The position numbers were made by a program, and so were the translations under genes. 54,764 nt of DNA. It comes from a virus. The stretch spans positions 1 through 54,764 of IMG/VR virus record IMGVR_UViG_3300025769_012369; one strand, given 5' to 3'. A model generated the notes under the pieces. That model did no database searches. It was not told the DNA's origin and saw only the letters and a list, made by a program, of their open reading frames with translations. Numbering within the stretch: the first letter of the stretch is position 1; each line of letters starts with the position of its first letter. Shown piece after piece: positions 1 to 8,373 of this stretch.

Positions 1-154
1 ACTGATTTTCTTGACATAGGCCCCCTTCGCTCCCTTGCCCGCGGTCAGTTTCCAATGCACCGTGCCGCTCCATACGTTCTCGCTCATGCTGGTCGAGCTG
101 AGTGCTGTTTCAACGAGCACCTGGCCGGGCTTCAAGTTGAGTGCCGCTTGCTGA
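1..154. repeat. Direct repeat closing the genome, left copy
   Basis: These 154 bases are repeated at 54611-54764 with one difference: G at 127, A at 54737. The change is silent, altering the third base of Pro1486 in the gene that crosses the junction. The reading frame of that gene continues exactly across the junction, so the circular unit is 54,610 bp. Confidence 0.97.
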
Positions 155-3100
155 TCCTTCTTCGATGAAAAGTTGATCTTCCGGCTGAGCATGGTCCCGG
201 GTTCAAGCGGCTTACTTGCTTTCTCGACGGCCTCCATCGCTTTCTTTGCGCCGGGTAGCGGGTTCAGCTTCCTCATGGAGTCGTTCCACTTCCCGTAATA
301 GGTGTTCCCCGTGTACATCCTGATGTGGTCAATGTCGATTTTCTCGACGCCGTCCACTCCTGCCGTTGGCGTGAACTCGTTCATGAGCTTATTCATCTCC
401 GAAGTCGAGGCCCAGGGTTTGACCGCTGGTGGTGGCGGCGGTGTGCCTCCAGGGATGTCGTCAAGCTGTAGGTAGGCTCCCAGTTCAGAGAACTTGACCG
501 TGCCCTTGCCCTTGGTGTCGAACTTCTTGATGGCCTCCGAAAAGTTCTTCTTCTTGGTGACCTCATCGACCACTTCCTTGTGGTATTCCTTGAGGCTCTC
601 AGGGAGGTCTTTCGCCATGCTGGCCAGGGCCTTGGTCTTCCCCTGCTTTGCCAGGGTAGTGATCTTCTTCGCCAAGGTGGCCTGGGTGTCCGGATCGTGT
701 TCCAGCACCTCCTGCGCGAACTGTTTGAGTTTGGGCGACGGTGGCAGGGTGGCGATGTAGGCCTTCAGCTTGGTCTTGTCCTTGAGCTTGGCCAGCTTCT
801 TCAGTTCCTTCACTGCCGCCTTGTTCGATTCGACCTGTTTCTTGTTACTGCTGACGAAATTCGGTTCGGCCGGGAAGGCCGTCGACGGAGCATCCGGCAG
901 GACGAGGTTCATCGGGTTGTCGATGGTCTCGTCTCCCTGGGTGCCGCCCGTGGGGAACGGTTCCATCTCTCCCGGCTCAAAGGTGCCGTCGATCAGGGAC
1001 TGCTGCAGGGCCTTCTTATAGGCGTGGGTCTTCTTCTCGTAGTAGTTGCCCTTCTCCCAGGTCGCGATCTTGTCGAGCTTGGTCGTGTCGCCCGTTTCAT
1101 AGGCCTCCTTCGCCGCCTTCCAAATCTTATTCACCTTGGCCGTGGCGTGCGCGTTGGTCCACTTGCCCGGCTTCGGTGGGTAGCCTGGGACCGGCTTCGG
1201 TGCTGGTGCCTTGGGTCCGGTCGCCTCGGGTGCCGGGGCAGGCTTGTTGACAGGCTGCTCAGTCTTGGGCTTGTCCGGCAATGCCTTGGCCTCCAAGTCG
1301 GCCTGCCACTTGGCGATGTTGTCACGCCGCTTCTTCAAGCGATCGGTCATGGCTGCTTTGTCGGCCTTGGTCCCGTGGCCATACTTGTCGACCACCTTCT
1401 TGATCTGGTCGTCACTCAGGCTTGTGACCTTCTTCGCGGACTCGATCAACTGCAGGTCGGTCATCTTGCCGTATACCTTGGCTGCCCACGGGTTCTTCGC
1501 GGGGTCGCGCATGTCGTTGACCTCGTCGGCGTTGTCGTTCCAGTCCGCGCCCTTGCTGGCCCCCTGAGCGCGGAACTCCAGTGCGCCGCCCACGTCCACG
1601 ACCTTGATGCCTTCGTCGGTCATCAGGGTGTTGTCGCCCCCGGTGCCGATGCTGTCCCAGTTGGCCAGCCAGGCGTGCGTCACAAAATCCTTCTGCGCTT
1701 GGTGGATGTAGTTCGGCGTCTTGAGGCTGTCGCCGATCTTCACCCCGTCCTTCCATTCGGTCGCTACAGCCGCTTCCGAGCCCTCAGTCTTGGCCGGGTG
1801 ATACTTGGCCACCCCGGCACCGGCCAGGTCGGTCAGGCGTGCGGCCAAGATTTCGTTGGCGGCGTGCTTCGCGCTCTTGGGTGTCTTGACGTAGAACTTC
1901 TGCCCGTTCAGTTCCATCTGCTGCCCCATGTTGGACCCAAGTTGCCCGCCGACCACCTTGGCCTGGCTGAAGTCCAGGACGCCGGACTCCGCTGCAGGTG
2001 ATTCGCTGGGGGCGTCGGTCAGGGCCTCGGCCGTGTTGCCCGCCTTGATCTTGGCGATGGCGAGGGCCTGCGCCCAGGCAACGGCCTTCTGGGTGCTGCT
2101 GGGTTTGTCGGTGTTGATCGGGGTGTATTCCTCCAGGGTGGTCAGGTCGCCCTCGGCCTCCAGCTTCTTGATCCAGCCGACCTTGTTGGTTGCCCACTTG
2201 GGAGGCCCGCCCTTCTTCCCGGCCCATTGCTCAACGTCGGGGTAGCCGTCGTCATCGGTCGCGCCCTTGTATTTCCATCCAGGCTTCACGCCCTTGGGTT
2301 TGATGGTGCCGATCTTGGCTGCAGACTTGTCGGACGTGGTCGCCTTGGGCTTCGGTTCCGGCTCAGGCTCCGCTGCCTGGTCTTCCTCCGTGGTCACCAG
2401 GGCTTTGACCTGGTCGGGCTGCACGAACTGCATGTCGCCCGCGGAGTCCTCAAACAGCAGGCCGTCCTGCTCCCCGTCGTTCTCCCATCCGTGGACCGTG
2501 CCCCCGACTAGGATGCCGTCGATCTCCGCGACAACCTCGGAACCCTTGCCTGCATCCATCACCTGGTCAGCGGTGGGGTTGTGGTTGGCTTTCTCCGGTG
2601 TGACTAGCTCGGATTCAATGTCCTGTTTGCTTGCTTCTTCGACTACGCCCGTCTCCATCGTCTCGACGCTGGACGGTGGCACGTTTTCATTCGTCACCCC
2701 GTTTTCGTCCTCGATGACCATCGTGCCATCTTCGTTGATCTGCTTCACCTCACCCTGCAGGCCGGACTCCAGTTCATTGACCTCGTCGCCGACTGAAAGT
2801 TCGGTGCCGTCTACGTCGGTGGTCTTGAGCTTGGGCGCAGACTGAACGGCTTCGATCTGGGCCTCCTCGATCAGCATCTCGCCGCCGCCGCCCTTGGAGT
2901 CCGCTACCCACGTCTCCGTGGCCTCGTCATAGTCGACCAGGGTGTATTCGGTGTCCCCTTCCCCGGCGATCTTCACCTTGTCGCCGTAGCCAACGGGCGT
3001 GCCTGGTCCGACCTTCTTCCAATCACCCTTCGCCTGGTCTCCCTGGGCCTTGCCGTTGCCCTTCTTCTCGCCGCCCTTGCTGGCGTCCCCGGCTCCCGCG

Positions 3101-4584
3101 TGACATTCCTTGTTCGGCGAGATGAACCCGTCGCCGCAGGGAACCCCGCCACTGCCCTTGTCGTCGGCGTTTCTGATGGCCCGTCCTGCGTCGGAATCGC
3201 GGCCAGGAGCGATTTGCCCGGTCCCTCGGCTATGCTCAGGCTCCAAAAGGCCCCGATGCCGCAGAAAGCGATTCTTGCGGGCCTCGATCCAGGACGCCAC
3301 CGGGGCCGTGGTGTCCCCTTTCTGAAGCCAGGTCGCGAACTCGGCGGCTTTCATGGAAGTCACCCCGCCAATGCGGGCCGGTCCCAGGCCGTCAGAGAAT
3401 GCGGCCGTGTAAGCCTGGACGGCCATCTGCCGGGACGGGAACCCGATCATGGCCTTGCCCTCGTCATACTCCCCGGTCATGGGGTGGATTTGGTCGATCA
3501 CGTAGACGTAGGGTGCCTCGAAATTGTCGAACAGGTAGCAGTCGAACGGTTCGCCGTCTGCCGCCCGGTGCCCATTGATCCGGCCGTAATAGGTCGGCAT
3601 CTGGACAGACCATGCTTCCCCGCGGTGGTCGGTGCCTGACCTGGTCTCGCCTGGTAGGTATTCGATCACAATGCCCAGGCCGTGAAACGGGAACCGCATC
3701 CCGTCCCTGGTCAGCTCGACCGCTGGCCCTGGTTGGGGGCCTCCCCGGTTCGTCAGGGCGGTCAGCACGTCGCCGATGAACTGGAAGCCTGGTCCCAGGG
3801 ACTTCAGCAGGGCGTCCTTGAACGGGTCGTCCAGCTTGATGGTGGCCTGCAGGTCGTCGTTGAATCCCAGATCGGCCTTCTTCACCTCCTGGCCCACCTT
3901 GATGATGCCCAGGCGTTCGGCTTCGTCACGGTCGACATCCATCACATCCATGCCACTGTTGAAATCGAACGGGGGATAGGGTTGGCCGAAACGGCTGATC
4001 TTGGTCCAGATCGGATCATTCTTCAGGGCGATCATGCGGCCGTTGTAGAGCTTGCCCCCTGCAGCCCTCCACCTGCGCGGCCAGTCACGCGGCTCGAAAC
4101 GGTCTTCGGCGCGGAACAGCTCCTGCGCGGGCCATAGGTCCAGCACGGTCTCGTCCTGGCCTTGTTGCCAATAGCCGTAGCCTCGGGCCATCTCGGTGTT
4201 CGTCTTGATGATCAGGTTCAGCCGCTGGTCGGATGACAAGTCGCGGATGGTGCCCTTGTGTTCGCCGGGGTCGTAGCCCATGCGGGCGTGAATGTCCTTC
4301 AGCTTGGCGCGGGCCGTGCCGATGTCCAGGCCTTCGGTGTAGACCCCGGCCGGTGCGCTTGGGTCGAGCTTTTGCTGCGGGGCCAGGATGTCGTTGATCA
4401 CCGCATCCAGCTCCTTCAGGTAGGCCGCGTTCGCCGTGCGTGCGCTGAACCTGGCGCGGGCCTTCAGGGATGCGTCCAGCTTCTCCAGGTCTGCACTCGA
4501 CAGGGTGGTGGGGACGATCCGCTTGACCTTGGTGCTGTCCAGGGCCTCCTCGAAATCAACAGGCTGGTCGAACAGGTTGCTCAT
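1..4584 (-). CDS. Mu F-like minor head protein fused to kinase-like and ADP-ribosyltransferase domains (continues across the junction)
   Basis: The ATG at 4584 opens a frame that runs off base 1 and ends at 54479 on the circle, 1571 residues in all. Residues 1-250 resemble Mu F/SPP1 gp7-type minor head proteins (WTKISRFGQPYPPFDFNSG near residue 200), and CGDGFISPNKEC near 485-497 is a motif common after such domains. Beta-rich, SH3-like segments follow (about 530-700). A PI4K/HipA-like kinase core lies at about 880-1005, with Lys900 in FYVK, Asp977, Asn985 and Asp997-x-Gly. A Lys/Pro-rich linker leads to a C-terminal R-S-E type ADP-ribosyltransferase: Arg1468 (LSRKI), Ser1497-Thr-Ser and E1533-G-E1535. 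All key residues are present. The head module suggests virion incorporation at the portal; injection of the enzymatic domains into the host is inference. Confidence 0.88.
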   Translation of the reverse strand, partial: MSNLFDQPVDFEEALDSTKVKRIVPTTLSSADLEKLDASLKARARFSARTANAAYLKELDAVINDILAPQQKLDPSAPAGVYTEGLDIGTARAKLKDIHARMGYDPGEHKGTIRDLSSDQRLNLIIKTNTEMARGYGYWQQGQDETVLDLWPAQELFRAEDRFEPRDWPRRWRAAGGKLYNGRMIALKNDPIWTKISRFGQPYPPFDFNSGMDVMDVDRDEAERLGIIKVGQEVKKADLGFNDDLQATIKLDDPFKDALLKSLGPGFQFIGDVLTALTNRGGPQPGPAVELTRDGMRFPFHGLGIVIEYLPGETRSGTDHRGEAWSVQMPTYYGRINGHRAADGEPFDCYLFDNFEAPYVYVIDQIHPMTGEYDEGKAMIGFPSRQMAVQAYTAAFSDGLGPARIGGVTSMKAAEFATWLQKGDTTAPVASWIEARKNRFLRHRGLLEPEHSRGTGQIAPGRDSDAGRAIRNADDKGSGGVPCGDGFISPNKECHAGAGDASKGGEKKGNGKAQGDQAKGDWKKVGPGTPVGYGDKVKIAGEGDTEYTLVDYDEATETWVADSKGGGGEMLIEEAQIEAVQSAPKLKTTDVDGTELSVGDEVNELESGLQGEVKQINEDGTMVIEDENGVTNENVPPSSVETMETGVVEEASKQDIESELVTPEKANHNPTADQVMDAGKGSEVVAEIDGILVGGTVHGWENDGEQDGLLFEDSAGDMQFVQPDQVKALVTTEEDQAAEPEPEPKPKATTSDKSAAKIGTIKPKGVKPGWKYKGATDDDGYPDVEQWAGKKGGPPKWATNKVGWIKKLEAEGDLTTLEEYTPINTDKPSSTQKAVAWAQALAIAKIKAGNTAEALTDAPSESPAAESGVLDFSQAKVVGGQLGSNMGQQMELNGQKFYVKTPKSAKHAANEILAARLTDLAGAGVAKYHPAKTEGSEAAVATEWKDGVKIGDSLKTPNYIHQAQKDFVTHAWLANWDSIGTGGDNTLMTDEGIKVVDVGGALEFRAQGASKGADWNDNADEVNDMRDPAKNPWAAKVYGKMTDLQLIESAKKVTSLSDDQIKKVVDKYGHGTKADKAAMTDRLKKRRDNIAKWQADLEAKALPDKPKTEQPVNKPAPAPEATGPKAPAPKPVPGYPPKPGKWTNAHATAKVNKIWKAAKEAYETGDTTKLDKIATWEKGNYYEKKTHAYKKALQQSLIDGTFEPGEMEPFPTGGTQGDETIDNPMNLVLPDAPSTAFPAEPNFVSSNKKQVESNKAAVKELKKLAKLKDKTKLKAYIATLPPSPKLKQFAQEVLEHDPDTQATLAKKITTLAKQGKTKALASMAKDLPESLKEYHKEVVDEVTKKKNFSEAIKKFDTKGKGTVKFSELGAYLQLDDIPGGTPPPPPAVKPWASTSEMNKLMNEFTPTAGVDGVEKIDIDHIRMYTGNTYYGKWNDSMRKLNPLPGAKKAMEAVEKASKPLEPGTMLSRKINFSSKKDQQAALNLKPGQVLVETALSSTSMSENVWSGTVHWKLTAGKGAKGAYVKKIS

Positions 4585-4588
4585 TGCG

Positions 4589-5035
4589 TCAGATCACCGC
4601 CTGGTTGTCTCCCTTCCACATGCTGGTGCGTGCGACGATGCTCGGTTTCGGTGAACCGATGACCTCGTCCTCGGGCGTGATTGCTTCCTCGATCTCAAAG
4701 TCACCACGCGCCACCGCCTGCAGCAGCATACGGCCTTCCCTGGCTGCGTCCTTGCGGACACCGTCGGGGTCGATGATCACGCCACCGGCTCGGGACATGA
4801 TCTGCATGATGATCAGGGCGACCACGGCGCGGATCAGTTTGCTCGGGATGGTCAGGCCGTCCTCCAGGGTGAACTGCTTGGCGATGTAGCCTCGCGCCTC
4901 GTCCACAACGTCGGTGATGGTTTCGGCAATGGGGTCGTCGTCTCCGACTCCCACAACTGCCGCACGAAACGCGCTCAGTTCTGCATCGCTGAGCTGCCTT
5001 TCGATGTCCGCTTCGGTAATCGTTCGCCAAGCCAT
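4589..5035 (-). CDS. Head-tail connector-like protein (gp36/DUF1320 type)
   Basis: A 148-residue acidic, helical protein. I chose the ATG at 5035 (MAWRTITEADIERQL) rather than an upstream ATG inside the terminator hairpin. The opening, in which a short helix-rich module samples a reading such as ITEADIERQLSDAEL, matches small phage connector proteins of the Mu gp36 family that sit at the portal exit. It lies between the capsid gene and the minor head gene, which fits a neck or connector role. The capsid terminator upstream probably lowers its expression relative to the capsid. The family assignment rests on pattern and position; no catalytic motif is present. Confidence 0.62.
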   Translation of the reverse strand: MAWRTITEADIERQLSDAELSAFRAAVVGVGDDDPIAETITDVVDEARGYIAKQFTLEDGLTIPSKLIRAVVALIIMQIMSRAGGVIIDPDGVRKDAAREGRMLLQAVARGDFEIEEAITPEDEVIGSPKPSIVARTSMWKGDNQAVI

Positions 5036-5050
5036 GGCTACACGGAAACA

Positions 5051-5083
5051 GAAAAGGGGCACCCCGTCAATGCAGGGTGCCCC
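5051..5083 (-). terminator. Rho-independent terminator after the major capsid gene
   Basis: Read on the minus strand this is a perfect 9-bp stem, GGGGCACCC/GGGTGCCCC, with a 10-base loop, followed by TTTTC. It lies 22 bases past the capsid stop and just before the connector start. Partial termination here would favour capsid mRNA over downstream head genes. Confidence 0.85.
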
Positions 5084-5104
5084 GTGATTCAGGTCCAGGG
5101 TCGT

Positions 5105-6031
5105 TTACGACGCCGAGACGGTGAGCAGTTTGCCCGCAGGGGCGTTGATCACCTTGATGTCCTCGGACCAGTCGAACTTCGCGATCTCCACACGGCCGTC
5201 GTCGCGGTCGTAGGAACCGGGCACCATGTATTGCCCCGCCAAACGGAACGTCTTCATGAAGCTCGGGTCACGCCGGGTCGGGGACTCGCGCCGGGCGAAG
5301 ATCAGGACGGCCGCATCGAGCAAAAAGCTCATGCTGGATGCCTTACCCTCGGCAGCGGTGTCCTCTACCATGTAGCTGCAGCGGACCTCGGGGTTGCCCA
5401 GGAGCAGACCGGAGGCCTGTTCCGTGGTCACGTTCGGGATCGCGCTGCGAACCGCGTTGGTGAACCGGGCACGCACCTTGTCGGCGTTCTTGAACAAACG
5501 CCAGGCGGTCGCACCGAACAGCACGCCGACACCCATGAGGGAACCGTAGGCTGCGGCCTTGATGACCTCCAGGATCTGTTCGTCGATGTCATCGACAGGG
5601 TCCGCGCTGCTGTCCCAGACCTTTGCGCTCGGGGTCAGGGCGGCAACGCCAGCGGCCAAGACGCGCTTCTCATGGGCCAAGGCAGAAACCTCGGCGATCA
5701 GGTCAGCACCTTCCTTGATCGCGGACTCAAGCTGCGCCTCTTCCAGTTCCTCCAACTTGTCGACCGGGAAGTCGAGAGCGTGCGGCTCGCAGTTGTAGGT
5801 CTGGTCCTCGGCGTCGAAGCTGAGTTCCGTTGCGCGTCCACCCAGGCCACGCAAGGTGTCCGGAATGTGAAAGCGGTGTTTCTCGTCGTATTTCTTGTAC
5901 CGGCCAACGGAGGTCGGAACCTCCACGGTCGGGGCCAAGAAATCGGCGACCGGCTGGATCGCGGTTTGTGCCGCGCCCTGGGCGTATTCCCGAATGATCG
6001 GGTTGGAACTGAGGTCGGATAGTCTTCCCAT
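5105..6031 (-). CDS. Major capsid protein
   Basis: 308 residues, between the decoration gene and the connector gene, the usual place for the capsid gene in Mu-like head clusters. The N-terminus (PIIREYAQGAAQTAIQPVAD) and the segment around residues 85-115, with FPVDKLEELEEAQ, fit the N-arm and long spine helix of HK97-fold E-type capsid proteins. It ends just before a strong terminator, as expected for a highly expressed gene. The leader contains GAAAGAATAAGACG before the ATG. There is no N-terminal prodomain, which fits a separate scaffold/protease gene upstream. The call rests on position, length and sequence character; no motif is diagnostic by itself. Confidence 0.83.
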   Translation of the reverse strand: MGRLSDLSSNPIIREYAQGAAQTAIQPVADFLAPTVEVPTSVGRYKKYDEKHRFHIPDTLRGLGGRATELSFDAEDQTYNCEPHALDFPVDKLEELEEAQLESAIKEGADLIAEVSALAHEKRVLAAGVAALTPSAKVWDSSADPVDDIDEQILEVIKAAAYGSLMGVGVLFGATAWRLFKNADKVRARFTNAVRSAIPNVTTEQASGLLLGNPEVRCSYMVEDTAAEGKASSMSFLLDAAVLIFARRESPTRRDPSFMKTFRLAGQYMVPGSYDRDDGRVEIAKFDWSEDIKVINAPAGKLLTVSAS

Positions 6032-6092
6032 CGTCTTATTCTTTCGTTCGTGGTTGTTGTCGGTTTGTTGCCGTCGCTAGGTCAGCCCCTGC

Positions 6093-6839
6093 TTACACGG
6101 TGGTGACGGGGGGACCGGCCACGCCGGACAGTCCGACGATGATCCAGCCGACCGTATCGTCGACGTATTCCAGTTCAGCCCGGTCCCCGGCATCCGCGAA
6201 CTCGATGGTCGCCCATCCGGTTGAGGTGGCAGGGGTCAGGGTTCCGGCACCGCCGTCGACAACCAGCGTGATGCTGAGTCGCTGCCCGGCAACGCCGTCT
6301 GCGAGGGTCAGGGCCTCGACCCCGCCCGTGGTCTTGCTCACGTGCCGGTGGGTGACCGGGATGACGAGCGTTGCACCGGCCACGGCGACGTTGCCGCCAC
6401 CGGGAACAGTGACCTGACGAGGGTCAGGGCGCACGCGGACCAGGGCACCGGCGTCGGCGTCCTTGTCGGCGATACCCGGCGAGAACACTTCCTCGGGGCC
6501 GGTTGCGCTGGACGAACGGAGCGCACGCACCTTGCCCTTGTCGGCAGCGGTGGTTACGTCCGCGAGTTCAACGCGCTGGCCCGCCTGGATGCCGTCCTTC
6601 GCGACTAGGAACACGTTGCGGTTGGGGTTGAGCGGCCGAACATCGGACGCTTCATCTTCGCCCAGGCCGTTCTCGACGACGTAGAGGGCGCGGTCACTTT
6701 GTGCGGTGGGCAGCAGAACTTCCGGTGTGTTGGCGTCCTTGCGGGACATCTTGACCAGGTAGCTCTCCTTGCCAACGAGGGTCTCACCAGAGTTGACCGG
6801 GTAGATGCCCTCCTGCGTGTTGCTTTGGAGTGGATTCAT
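6093..6839 (-). CDS. Head decoration/cement protein (DUF2190-like), with C-terminal extension
   Basis: 248 residues. The N-terminal part (about 1-145) is small, beta-rich and Gly/Ala-rich, with segments such as FLVAKDGIQAGQRVELA and GALVRVRPD, resembling DUF2190-type capsid cement proteins that trimerise on the head surface. Residues about 150-248 form a second beta-rich section (TLVIPVTHRHVSKTTGG; WATIEFADAGDRAELEYV) that looks like an added surface-exposed domain. It sits between protease/scaffold and capsid, the classical slot. The start at 6839 has AAGGAA about 11 bases upstream. An alternative is a fibre-like head ornament. Confidence 0.68.
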   Translation of the reverse strand: MNPLQSNTQEGIYPVNSGETLVGKESYLVKMSRKDANTPEVLLPTAQSDRALYVVENGLGEDEASDVRPLNPNRNVFLVAKDGIQAGQRVELADVTTAADKGKVRALRSSSATGPEEVFSPGIADKDADAGALVRVRPDPRQVTVPGGGNVAVAGATLVIPVTHRHVSKTTGGVEALTLADGVAGQRLSITLVVDGGAGTLTPATSTGWATIEFADAGDRAELEYVDDTVGWIIVGLSGVAGPPVTTV

Positions 6840-6903
6840 TGGATCTTATTCCTTCGGTTTTTGGTTTCGGGGTTGGTCCCTTCGGGTCTTCCTCTGGGGT
6901 GAT

Positions 6904-7551
6904 TCAGATCTGCTCGACGACTTCTTTCTGAGCCATTGCGAACGCACGGCGGTAGGGCACCCGCAGGCTGGCCTGCAGTTCCTTCGCCCGGTTGGCGATC
7001 TTGTTTGCATTGGTGGTCGCCTGGGTGCTGGCCTGGTCCTTGGTCAGCTCGGGCGCGGCGGGCCGCTGTTCGCGGTTGTAAACCGGCGCAGGCCGGTTCG
7101 CCTTGGTCGTCGGTTTCTTCGCCTTGATGGCCTTCAGGAGCTTGATCGTGCCGGTGCGGTTGGCCAGGAGCTGCCTGCGCATTTCCTGGGGGTCACCGAT
7201 CACGGATTCATAGTCCTTCAGATCGCGCTCGACCAACTCGTTCAGCATTCCGCTGTTGCGGTTGCGAAGCCGGTTGACGTATTCGTCCTTCTCCTCATCG
7301 TCCATGTTGGCGATTTCCTCGTCGGTCGGGTCGTCCTCGCTGTTCATCACCTTGTTGGGGTCTTCTTCTTCCCCAGGGGTGGCCATGTTGGCGGTGGGAT
7401 ACTCAAGCTCCTTCGGGTCTGTCTTGGGCGGCGTGGGTTTCTGCTGCTGCGCCATGTTGGACATGGTGCCATCGACAGCGGCCTGAACCTGCTCGTCGGT
7501 TGCCTCTGGTGGGAGACCGAGCAGGGACAGCAACATAGTTCTGTAGTCCAT
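6904..7551 (-). CDS. Possible nested scaffold protein from an internal start
   Basis: In the protease/scaffold frame, the ATG at 7551 (MDYRTMLLSLLGLPPEATDE) is preceded by TAAGGAAC with a spacer of about 11 bases. Translation from it would give a 215-residue protein containing only the charged scaffold half. Mu (I/Z) and lambda (C/Nu3) make scaffold this way, so a nested product is expected here. The ribosome-binding spacing is somewhat long, which lowers confidence. Confidence 0.45.
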   Translation of the reverse strand: MDYRTMLLSLLGLPPEATDEQVQAAVDGTMSNMAQQQKPTPPKTDPKELEYPTANMATPGEEEDPNKVMNSEDDPTDEEIANMDDEEKDEYVNRLRNRNSGMLNELVERDLKDYESVIGDPQEMRRQLLANRTGTIKLLKAIKAKKPTTKANRPAPVYNREQRPAAPELTKDQASTQATTNANKIANRAKELQASLRVPYRRAFAMAQKEVVEQI

Positions 7552-8373
7552 GGTATTTTGGTTCCTTACGGGTTTGCTCGCTCCGCAGTTGGGTTCCACT
7601 GAGCGGTTGTCGTTTGACAAGGGCACCATGCCCTTGAGGTTGGGGTCATTGGTCAACGCCAGGCTGTCCAGGCGCAGGGGACGCAGGCGACCATTTCCTG
7701 CATCCTCCATCTCGTCGCGCAGCCATACCGGCGACACAAGACGATAGTCTCCGTTCTCGACTGCCTCCCGGCCGGTCTTTGACCAGCGGATGCGTGCCCA
7801 GAGTCCATTCGGCCGGTTCTGCATCGCGGTGATCCAACCGGCTGCACGGCTCTCATGGTTCACGTCCAGGCTGAAGTGGTCGAAGTCGACCAGCACGCCT
7901 GGGAAGTTGGGTTCCTTGGAGGCTTTTCGGAAAGCGTTCAGCATTGCACCCATCGCTTGTTCGTCGAGTAGTTGTTCGGTGCCGCTCTCTCGGTGGGTGA
8001 ACTGCCCCTTGGGTGCGATGTGGTACCAGCCGTCTTTCGGGAGGCTGAACCCGTCCTGGGTTCCCTGGTCCCGATTGATCAGGGTGCACTTGCCAGTCAT
8101 GCAGTCGGACCGGCCTCGGTTGGCGATCTTCCGGTTGCGGAGTAGGGCGCGGGCAAGGCGGGCCTGATGAGATTCGTTCTGTGGCGTTGTGGCGGGCTTG
8201 GGCTGTGGTGTGCCCTGGGAACGGTTGCGAAGCCGTGTCGCGCCCGTGGGGACGCCGGAACCGGCCCCCTGGTTGATCGTGGGGGCAATGGAACGGGTCT
8301 CCTGGTCCACGGGCTGCGTGATCGACCGGAATCCGGTCGTTCGCTGTGGGCCTTTGAATGCCGTCTTCTTCAT
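6904..8373 (-). CDS. Prohead protease/scaffold protein (Mu gpI-like)
   Basis: 489 residues, starting at an ATGA overlap with the portal stop. Residues about 90-260 match the Mu I-like protease region: GWYHIAPKGQFTHRESG, a hydrophobic strand ending VDFDHFSLDVNHESRAAGW, then YRLVSPVWLRDE. The C-terminal half is polar and charged, with Gln/Pro/Lys-rich linkers and acidic coiled-coil segments, as expected of an internal scaffold removed during maturation. It lies between portal and decoration genes, as in Mu-type heads. An internal ATG at 7551 could give a separate scaffold product. Confidence 0.85.
   Translation of the reverse strand: MKKTAFKGPQRTTGFRSITQPVDQETRSIAPTINQGAGSGVPTGATRLRNRSQGTPQPKPATTPQNESHQARLARALLRNRKIANRGRSDCMTGKCTLINRDQGTQDGFSLPKDGWYHIAPKGQFTHRESGTEQLLDEQAMGAMLNAFRKASKEPNFPGVLVDFDHFSLDVNHESRAAGWITAMQNRPNGLWARIRWSKTGREAVENGDYRLVSPVWLRDEMEDAGNGRLRPLRLDSLALTNDPNLKGMVPLSNDNRSVEPNCGASKPVRNQNTMDYRTMLLSLLGLPPEATDEQVQAAVDGTMSNMAQQQKPTPPKTDPKELEYPTANMATPGEEEDPNKVMNSEDDPTDEEIANMDDEEKDEYVNRLRNRNSGMLNELVERDLKDYESVIGDPQEMRRQLLANRTGTIKLLKAIKAKKPTTKANRPAPVYNREQRPAAPELTKDQASTQATTNANKIANRAKELQASLRVPYRRAFAMAQKEVVEQI

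Noticed and set aside
580-2001. Long plus-strand open frame of 473 codons
   Set aside because: It shadows the minus-strand polyprotein, whose frame has recognisable domains. The plus translation is Leu/Arg/Val-rich and motif-free. GC-rich sequence makes such antisense frames common throughout the window.
1412-2227. Two minus-strand frames out of phase with the polyprotein
   Set aside because: They are Arg/Gly/Gln-rich, overlap the polyprotein fully and have low coordinates in a different frame. Treated as shadows.
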